From contig DHSM01000014.1 of assembly GCA_002408465.1 (NCBI GenBank), positions 1 to 64,000 on the forward strand: a stretch of DNA of 64,000 nucleotides. Direction: 5' to 3'. Position numbers and translations under genes: made by a program. Positions 58,856 through 64,000 of this stretch are shown here, in pieces. The stretch comes from Firmicutes bacterium UBA5286. GTDB lineage: Bacteria; Bacillota; Proteinivoracia; UBA4975. Below the pieces are notes generated by a model. That model was not told where the DNA came from, searched no databases, and worked only from the letters and a program-made list of their open reading frames with translations. The stretch's first letter is position 1. Each line of letters begins with the position of its first letter.

Positions 58856-60918
58856 ACCTGGTTATTGTAGAATCACCTGCAAAAGCAAAGACAATCAATA
58901 AATTTCTAGGAAAGAAATACACTGTCAAGCCTTCAATGGGGCATCTCATTGACTTGCCTAAGAGTCAGCTGGGGGTAGAGCCTGAAGCGGATTTTAAGGT
59001 CAAGTACATTACTATCCGTGGCCGGGGCAAAATCCTGGCGGAACTGCGCAAGCTGGCGGCCAAGGCTGACTTTGTCTACCTGGCTACTGACCCTGACCGT
59101 GAAGGGGAGGCAATTGCCTGGCATTTGCTGAAGGAATTTAAGCTGGATGAATCCGTTCCCTGTCGGGTGGAATTCAATGAGATTACTAAACAGGCCATAA
59201 AAAAGGCTTTTACCGTTCCCAGACGGCTGGATTACGACTTGGTGGATGCTCAGCAGGCAAGGAGGGTCCTTGACCGGCTGGTGGGCTATAAGATTAGCCC
59301 CATCCTCTGGGAAAAAGTAAAAAGGGGTTTAAGCGCCGGCCGGGTCCAGTCGGCCGCCTTAAATATGCTTTGCCTCCGCCAGGAAGAAATAGACAGTTTT
59401 CTGCCCAGGGAATATTGGACAATTGAGGGAGATTTTCAGATCGATTCTTTCAGAGTCCGGGCCTTGCTTTCGCAAATAGACGGGGAAAAACCGGCCCTGG
59501 ACAATGAGGAGGCTGCCGCGGCAGTGGTCCAACTGGTGGGGGAGACAGCCTTTAGCCTCAGCAAGCTGGTTTCCAAATCTCGAAAAAAAATGCCCAAGCC
59601 TCCCCTCATAACCAGCACTTTGCAGCAACAGGCAGGGAGCAAATTGAATTTCAGCGCCAGAAAAACCATGTCTATAGCCCAGCAGTTATATGAAGGCATT
59701 GCCCTGGGCAAACGGGGAACAACGGGCTTAATTACATACATGCGCACTGATTCGGTGAGGGTATCCCCTGAGATTCAAGAGGCGACCCGGGAATATTTGG
59801 CCGCTCGCTTTTCTCCGGAGTACGTGCCTGATTCTCCCCCCGTCTACCACTCACGCAAAGGGGCCCAAGAGGCTCACGAAGCCATCCGGCCAACGGATGT
59901 GACATTAGTGCCTGAAGAGATTCAGGCTTATCTGACCCCAGAGCAGTTTTCCCTCTATCGCTTGATCTGGCAGCGGTATGTAATGAGCCAGATGAAGCCC
60001 GCCCTGTACAAACAACAAACGGCCACCATAAGCGGAGGTAATTTGGTTTTTGTGGCTTCTGAGCTGACCTTGATCTTTCCTGGTTTTCTCGCTGCCGATG
60101 AGGGCGCAGGGGAAAAAGAGAAGAATGGTGTGAACCTTGAGGGCCTTACTGCCGGGAGTCCCGCAAAGATAGCCGATGTTTTCCCCAAACAACATTTTAC
60201 GCAGCCGCCGCCGGCGTACAGCGAAGCTCTGCTGGTCAAAGAAATGGAGCATAAAGAAATCGGCAGGCCCAGCACTTATGCTCCTACTATTGATACTCTG
60301 CTGTATAGAGGTTATGCGGAAAAAAAGAACACCGCTTTGGTGCCCACGGAACTGGGAGTTACCGTCAATAATCTGCTGCGGCAATTTTTCCCTGACATTC
60401 TCAATCTGGATTTCACTGCTGAACTTGAGAACCGGTTGGATCAGGTCGGGGAGGGCAATTTGGAATGGAAGCAGGTGGTGGCAAACTTCTATGCCAAGTT
60501 TAAGGAAGATGTAGAAGTTGCCCAGCGGGAAATGGATATGGTCACTATAGAGGATGAAATCACCGATGAGCTTTGTGAGCACTGTGGGCGGAACATGGTC
60601 ATTAAAAGGGGGAGGTTCGGAAAATTTTTGGCTTGTCCTGGTTATCCCCAGTGCAAAAACACAAAGCCTCTGCTCAATAAGATCAATGTGCCCTGCCCCA
60701 AATGCGGCGGAGAAATTGTCCAGCGCAGAAGCAAAAAGGGGCGGTCCTTTTATGGCTGCGAAAATTACCCCAACTGTGATTTTGTTTCTTGGAAACGGCC
60801 TGTGGAAGAAAAGTGTCCTAGATGCCAGTCTTTGCTGGTAATCGAGAATAAAAATGTCCTGGCCTGCAGCAACCCTGACTGTGAATTCAAGGCAATGAGG
60901 GAAGAGGAAAATGCATAG
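58852..60918 (+). CDS. topA: DNA topoisomerase I
   Basis: A 688-residue type IA topoisomerase. TOPRIM start VIVESPAKAKTI with DPDREGEAIAWH, catalytic Tyr near 295 in TYMRTDSVR, and three C-terminal four-cysteine zinc fingers (CEHCG...CPGYPQC; CPKCG...CENYPNC; CPRCQ...CSNPDC). It relaxes negative supercoils. GTG at 58852 overlaps the dprA stop, and GGAGGTG lies upstream. Confidence 0.97.
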   Translation: MNLVIVESPAKAKTINKFLGKKYTVKPSMGHLIDLPKSQLGVEPEADFKVKYITIRGRGKILAELRKLAAKADFVYLATDPDREGEAIAWHLLKEFKLDESVPCRVEFNEITKQAIKKAFTVPRRLDYDLVDAQQARRVLDRLVGYKISPILWEKVKRGLSAGRVQSAALNMLCLRQEEIDSFLPREYWTIEGDFQIDSFRVRALLSQIDGEKPALDNEEAAAAVVQLVGETAFSLSKLVSKSRKKMPKPPLITSTLQQQAGSKLNFSARKTMSIAQQLYEGIALGKRGTTGLITYMRTDSVRVSPEIQEATREYLAARFSPEYVPDSPPVYHSRKGAQEAHEAIRPTDVTLVPEEIQAYLTPEQFSLYRLIWQRYVMSQMKPALYKQQTATISGGNLVFVASELTLIFPGFLAADEGAGEKEKNGVNLEGLTAGSPAKIADVFPKQHFTQPPPAYSEALLVKEMEHKEIGRPSTYAPTIDTLLYRGYAEKKNTALVPTELGVTVNNLLRQFFPDILNLDFTAELENRLDQVGEGNLEWKQVVANFYAKFKEDVEVAQREMDMVTIEDEITDELCEHCGRNMVIKRGRFGKFLACPGYPQCKNTKPLLNKINVPCPKCGGEIVQRRSKKGRSFYGCENYPNCDFVSWKRPVEEKCPRCQSLLVIENKNVLACSNPDCEFKAMREEENA

Positions 60919-62209
60919 GGTTACGGTTGTTGGCGGCGGGCTGGCAGGCTGCGAAGCTGCCTGGCAGCTGGCGGCCAGGGGCTGCAAGGTGAGTTTAATG
61001 GAGATGCGGCCCCATAAAATGACCCCGGCTCACGCCAGCGGCAATTTGGCGGAGCTGGTGTGCAGCAATTCCCTTGGGGCTTTAAACCCTGACAGTGCCG
61101 GCGGACTGCTTAAAGCCGAGCTCAGGGAGCTGAGTTCTCTGATTATGGCCTGTGCCGATGCTGCACAGGTGCCTGCAGGTGGAGCCCTGGCCGTAGACCG
61201 TGAGAAATTTGCAGGGCTCATTACCGCGAAAATCACGGAAAATGTCAATATCCAGGTGCGGCGGGAGCTGTGCACTGAATTCCCCCTGGCCCCTGCGATT
61301 ATTTCCACCGGTCCTCTGACCGATGAAGGCTTCGCCGCTGTTCTCAGAGAAAAAATTGGTGAAGACATGCTTTTTTTCTACGATGCGGCTTCACCGATTA
61401 TTGAGGCAGAGAGCATTGACTATTCCAAAGTGTTTTGGGGGTCCCGCTACGGCAAAGGCGGGGAAGATTATCTTAACTGTCCCATGGACTATGAGGAGTA
61501 CAGCCATTTTTATCTTGAGCTGACAGGGGCCAGGATAGCAGCCCCCAAGGAGTTTGAGCGAGATTTCTATTTCGAGCGCTGTTTGCCTGTAGAAGTTTTG
61601 GCAAAGAGGGGTCCCAAAACATTGGTCTTTGGTCCCCTTAAACCTGTGGGTCTTATAGATCCCAGGACGGGAAAGCAGCCCTACGCAGTTGTCCAGCTGC
61701 GGCGGGAAGATGCAAGCAGCAGCATGTTTAATTTGGTGGGTTTTCAGACTAACCTGGCGTGGGGAGAACAAAAACGTGTCTTTCGCCTGATTCCAGGTTT
61801 GGAACAAGCTGAGTTCAGCCGCTTCGGCGTCATGCACAGAAATAGTTTCGTCAATTCACCCCGGGTTTTGGCAAAGAATTATCAATTAAGAGAATTTCCC
61901 GGGGTGTACATCGCCGGACAGCTGGCAGGAGTGGAGGGATATCTGGAGTCAACTGGCTCCGGTCTAGTTGCGGCCTTGGATTTGTGGGGAAGCTTGACGG
62001 GCCGGGTTGTAGAATTGCCTCCGGAGACATTGCTGGGGGCAATGGCGGCTTATGTAAGCAGGCAAAATTCTGACTTTCAGCCTATGAACGCCAATTTCGG
62101 CCTCTTGCCGCCAATTGCCGAAAACTTACCGAAAATGCAAAGGCGGCAAAAGTATTCCGAACGTTCGCGGAAAAAACTACTTTTATTGGCTAGAAATTTG
62201 ACACTCTAA
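60911..62209 (+). CDS. trmFO: TrmFO, folate-dependent tRNA (uracil54-C5)-methyltransferase
   Basis: A 432-residue FAD protein with VVGGGLAGCEAAWQLA, LVCSNSLGAL and GYLESTGSGLVAALD. It makes ribothymidine at U54 using methylenetetrahydrofolate. ATG at 60911 overlaps the end of topA by eight bases. The topA-trmFO-xerC-codY order is conserved in Bacilli and Clostridia. Confidence 0.96.
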   Translation: MHRVTVVGGGLAGCEAAWQLAARGCKVSLMEMRPHKMTPAHASGNLAELVCSNSLGALNPDSAGGLLKAELRELSSLIMACADAAQVPAGGALAVDREKFAGLITAKITENVNIQVRRELCTEFPLAPAIISTGPLTDEGFAAVLREKIGEDMLFFYDAASPIIEAESIDYSKVFWGSRYGKGGEDYLNCPMDYEEYSHFYLELTGARIAAPKEFERDFYFERCLPVEVLAKRGPKTLVFGPLKPVGLIDPRTGKQPYAVVQLRREDASSSMFNLVGFQTNLAWGEQKRVFRLIPGLEQAEFSRFGVMHRNSFVNSPRVLAKNYQLREFPGVYIAGQLAGVEGYLESTGSGLVAALDLWGSLTGRVVELPPETLLGAMAAYVSRQNSDFQPMNANFGLLPPIAENLPKMQRRQKYSERSRKKLLLLARNLTL

Positions 62210-62211
62210 TC

Positions 62212-62240
62212 TTGTGTTTTTGTTTGAACTTTGTTATTAT
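62212..62240 (+). promoter_or_regulatory. promoter candidate upstream of xerC
   Basis: TTGTGT, 17-base spacer, TATTAT. Transcription would begin near 62247, on or after the GAAAGGG at 62244-62250, leaving little room for a ribosome-binding site. Confidence 0.35.
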
Positions 62241-62287
62241 ATTGAAAGGGTGCTAAAGATGGGATAGCTGCAGAGTATATTCAATGG

Positions 62288-63118
62288 TTGGAGGCAAATG
62301 GGTATTCCCCCGAAACTGTCAAGGCATACCAGTATGATGTAGACGAATTTTTGCACTCGCTGCCTGACAAGCCGGAAAATGCAGACCGCAACGATATCCG
62401 CAGATTTCTGGCCCTTGTCCAGTCCCGGGGCTGTTCCAAACGCAGTGCCGCCAGAAAACTCGCAGCTATACGCAGCTTCTTCCACTATTGTCATCTGACT
62501 GATGCCGGAGACAATCCGGCTAAGGCTATTCGAACACCTAAGTTTGGCCGACATTTACCTTATTTCCTGTATCCCGATACTGTGGCAGCGCTCTTGGACT
62601 TGCCTGATGCCAGTCCATTGGGTTTGCGGGATAGAGCGCTCCTTGAATTGCTTTATGCCACCGGAATCCGGGTTGGAGAATTAGTCGCTATGGAATTAAG
62701 GGACTATCGGCGGGAAAACAGTCAGATTCTTGTCACTGGCAAGGGCAATAAACAGCGCCTGCTGCCAGTTCACCAGATGGCAATAGCAAGACTGGATCAA
62801 TATCTGGAGCAAGGGCGGCCCAAACTGTTGTCTCAACCGTGTCAAAGCATCTGGATCAACAACAAGGGCAATCCTCTTGGACAGCGGGGTGTGAGGTGGA
62901 TTTTGTCCAAGTACTGTCAACACTTATCCCTTATGCGTTCTGTATCTCCCCATGTTATCCGTCATAGCTTTGCCACACATATGTTGGAAAATGGCGCTGA
63001 CCTTAGGACGGTCCAGGAGCTGTTGGGTCATACCAGTTTGTCATCAACGCAAATTTACACTCATGTGACCCGAGAACGCCTTAAAGCTGTTTATGCCAAT
63101 AGCCATCCCAGAGCCTAG
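62288..63118 (+). CDS. xerC: Tyrosine recombinase XerC-like (CodV)
   Basis: A tyrosine recombinase with the N-terminal core-binding domain and catalytic residues in ATGIRVGEL (Arg), HVIRHSFATHML (His-x-x-Arg), LGHTSLSSTQIYTHV (His and Tyr). It resolves chromosome dimers at dif. TTG at 62288 is the first canonical start, but homology-like sequence (IAAEYIQW) continues in frame back to 62246 with no ATG, GTG or TTG, so the true start may be a rare codon such as ATA 62264 or ATT 62279. hslVU, usually between xerC and codY, is absent. Confidence 0.9.
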   Translation: MEANGYSPETVKAYQYDVDEFLHSLPDKPENADRNDIRRFLALVQSRGCSKRSAARKLAAIRSFFHYCHLTDAGDNPAKAIRTPKFGRHLPYFLYPDTVAALLDLPDASPLGLRDRALLELLYATGIRVGELVAMELRDYRRENSQILVTGKGNKQRLLPVHQMAIARLDQYLEQGRPKLLSQPCQSIWINNKGNPLGQRGVRWILSKYCQHLSLMRSVSPHVIRHSFATHMLENGADLRTVQELLGHTSLSSTQIYTHVTRERLKAVYANSHPRA

Positions 63119-63149
63119 CACCATTTTAATAAAAATTGGAGGTAAAAAA

Positions 63150-63878
63150 ATGCAGAATTTGTTACAAAAGACCCGACGCTTGAACAGATTTTTGCAGCGT
63201 TCAGGCGGTCAGACCGTTGCGATGGAAGACATTGTAAACACCTTGCAGGACCTTGTTGAAGCTGATGTGATTATTCTCAACGATCAAGGGGATATCCTTG
63301 CCCATTCCTCAAACCTGGGAGAAGGAGCATTAAAAGAATTTCCCAGAGATCTCAATGACAGTCTCCTCAGTCTTGAAGGCAGTCTGGCTAATATTACCGA
63401 AGGCATTGAAGATCTGTTCCCTGGCCAGTTCAGTCTGGTCGTGCCTGTCAGCGGAGGCAATCAAAGGCTTGGCAATTTGGTCTTGTCTCGGAAAAATAAG
63501 TTTGAGATTGCTGATTTGATTATCGCTGAACAGGGAGCCACTGTTACCGGTTTGGGCATATTGCGGGCAAGAGAAGCCATTCTTGAAGAGGAAGCCCGTA
63601 ATAAAGCTGTTGTCAAGATGGCGCTGGATACCTTATCCTATTCTGAACAGGAAGCAGTCGAACATATTTTTCAAGAACTCAATGGCAAAGAAGGTTTGCT
63701 GGTTGCAAGCAAAATTGCAGACCGGGTTGGCATTACCCGCTCGGTTATCGTCAACGCTCTGCGCAAGTTTGAAAGCGCCGGGGTCATTGAGTCCCGTTCC
63801 TTGGGGATGAAGGGAACATTCATCAGGATTCTCAACGAACAGCTCATGCCTGAACTTGAAAAACTTATGAACAGATAA
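63150..63878 (+). CDS. codY: GTP-sensing pleiotropic repressor CodY
   Basis: A 242-residue regulator: N-terminal GAF-like domain binding branched-chain amino acids, and a C-terminal winged helix with ASKIADRVGITRSVIVNALRK and GVIESRSLGMKGT. It represses amino-acid and stationary-phase genes when nutrients are plentiful. TTGGAGGT precedes the ATG at 63150. A terminator follows. Confidence 0.97.
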   Translation: MQNLLQKTRRLNRFLQRSGGQTVAMEDIVNTLQDLVEADVIILNDQGDILAHSSNLGEGALKEFPRDLNDSLLSLEGSLANITEGIEDLFPGQFSLVVPVSGGNQRLGNLVLSRKNKFEIADLIIAEQGATVTGLGILRAREAILEEEARNKAVVKMALDTLSYSEQEAVEHIFQELNGKEGLLVASKIADRVGITRSVIVNALRKFESAGVIESRSLGMKGTFIRILNEQLMPELEKLMNR

Positions 63879-63912
63879 AGCCCTCCCGCGAGGGCTCTTT
63901 TTCTTTTTACTG
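63879..63912 (+). terminator. Rho-independent terminator after codY
   Basis: Seven-base-pair stem (63879-63885 with 63890-63896) with a four-base loop, then a long T-rich tail. Confidence 0.8.
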
Positions 63913-63978
63913 GTTTAAGCAGGAAAAGACCGCCGATTTGTCGAAAATAGTAAAAAACATCTAACAGGGGGAGAGGAA

Positions 63979-64000
63979 TTGGGTCCAAAGAAACGCATTC
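63979..64000 (+). CDS. start of a gene cut by the window edge
   Basis: TTG at 63979 follows GGGGGAGAGG and opens a frame (GPKKRI...) that runs off the window. Too short to identify. Confidence 0.35.

Overview
The window is chromosomal DNA from a spore-forming, Clostridia-like Firmicute. The evidence is the gene order (divIVA-lspA-rluD, yicC-remA-rpoZ-priA-def-fmt-rlmN-prpC-prkC-rsgA-rpe-spoVM-rpmB-asp23-fakA-recG, rsmD-coaD-ylbJ, yceD-rpmF-fapR-plsX-acpP-rnc-smc-ftsY-ylxM-ffh-rpsP-khpA-rimM-trmD-rplS-rbgA-rnhB, dprA-topA-trmFO-xerC-codY). Sporulation markers support it: SpoVM, YlbJ, two alpha/beta-type SASPs and a YteA-type DksA protein. An apparent glutamate 2,3-aminomutase hints at an osmoadapting, perhaps haloalkaliphilic, lineage; that is inference. 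No rRNA, tRNA, CRISPR array or intact mobile element was found.

Layout. 1-0.7 kb: decayed A+T-rich permease remnant. 1-6.5 kb: HlyD-like protein, YggS, YggT, YlmH, DivIVA, DUF5665, DksA-like, LspA, RluD. 6.5-8.2 kb (minus): RqcH. 8.3-21 kb: Ca2+ ATPase, YicC, RemA, RpoZ, then a translation and signalling run from PriA to Rpe. 21.2-23 kb: an ECF sigma factor with a membrane anti-sigma factor carrying two PepSY-like repeats and a 25-Asp tail. 23.1-25.7 kb: accessory patch with a small membrane protein, SpoVM, paired inverted repeats, rpmB, a possible transposase scrap, a frameshifted matrixin-like protease and a lipoprotein. 25.7-39.7 kb: Asp23, FakA, RecG, SASPs, RsmD, CoaD, YlbJ, a patatin-like protein, TmcAL, AckA, YceD-L32, FapR-PlsX-DegV-ACP. 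39.8-50.7 kb: RNase III, SMC, SRP pathway, ribosome and tRNA maturation. 50.9-57.7 kb: YifB, MnmM, a small beta-sandwich protein, an orphan PD-(D/E)XK nuclease, an amidohydrolase, MnmA and Eam. 57.8-64 kb: DprA, TopA, TrmFO, a Xer recombinase and CodY.

The genes mostly serve translation quality control, RNA modification, SRP targeting, chromosome segregation and lipid precursor supply. Several partners usually found in these clusters are absent here (sepF, ileS, gmk, coaBC, rsmB, thiN, fabD/fabG, hslVU). FakA plus a DegV/FakB-type protein beside FapR-PlsX-ACP points to fatty-acid salvage. Packing is tight: many ATGA-type overlaps, many TTG/GTG starts, and several terminators whose stems contain the stop codon. 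Start positions below were chosen by Shine-Dalgarno spacing and family N-termini and often differ from the longest reading frame.
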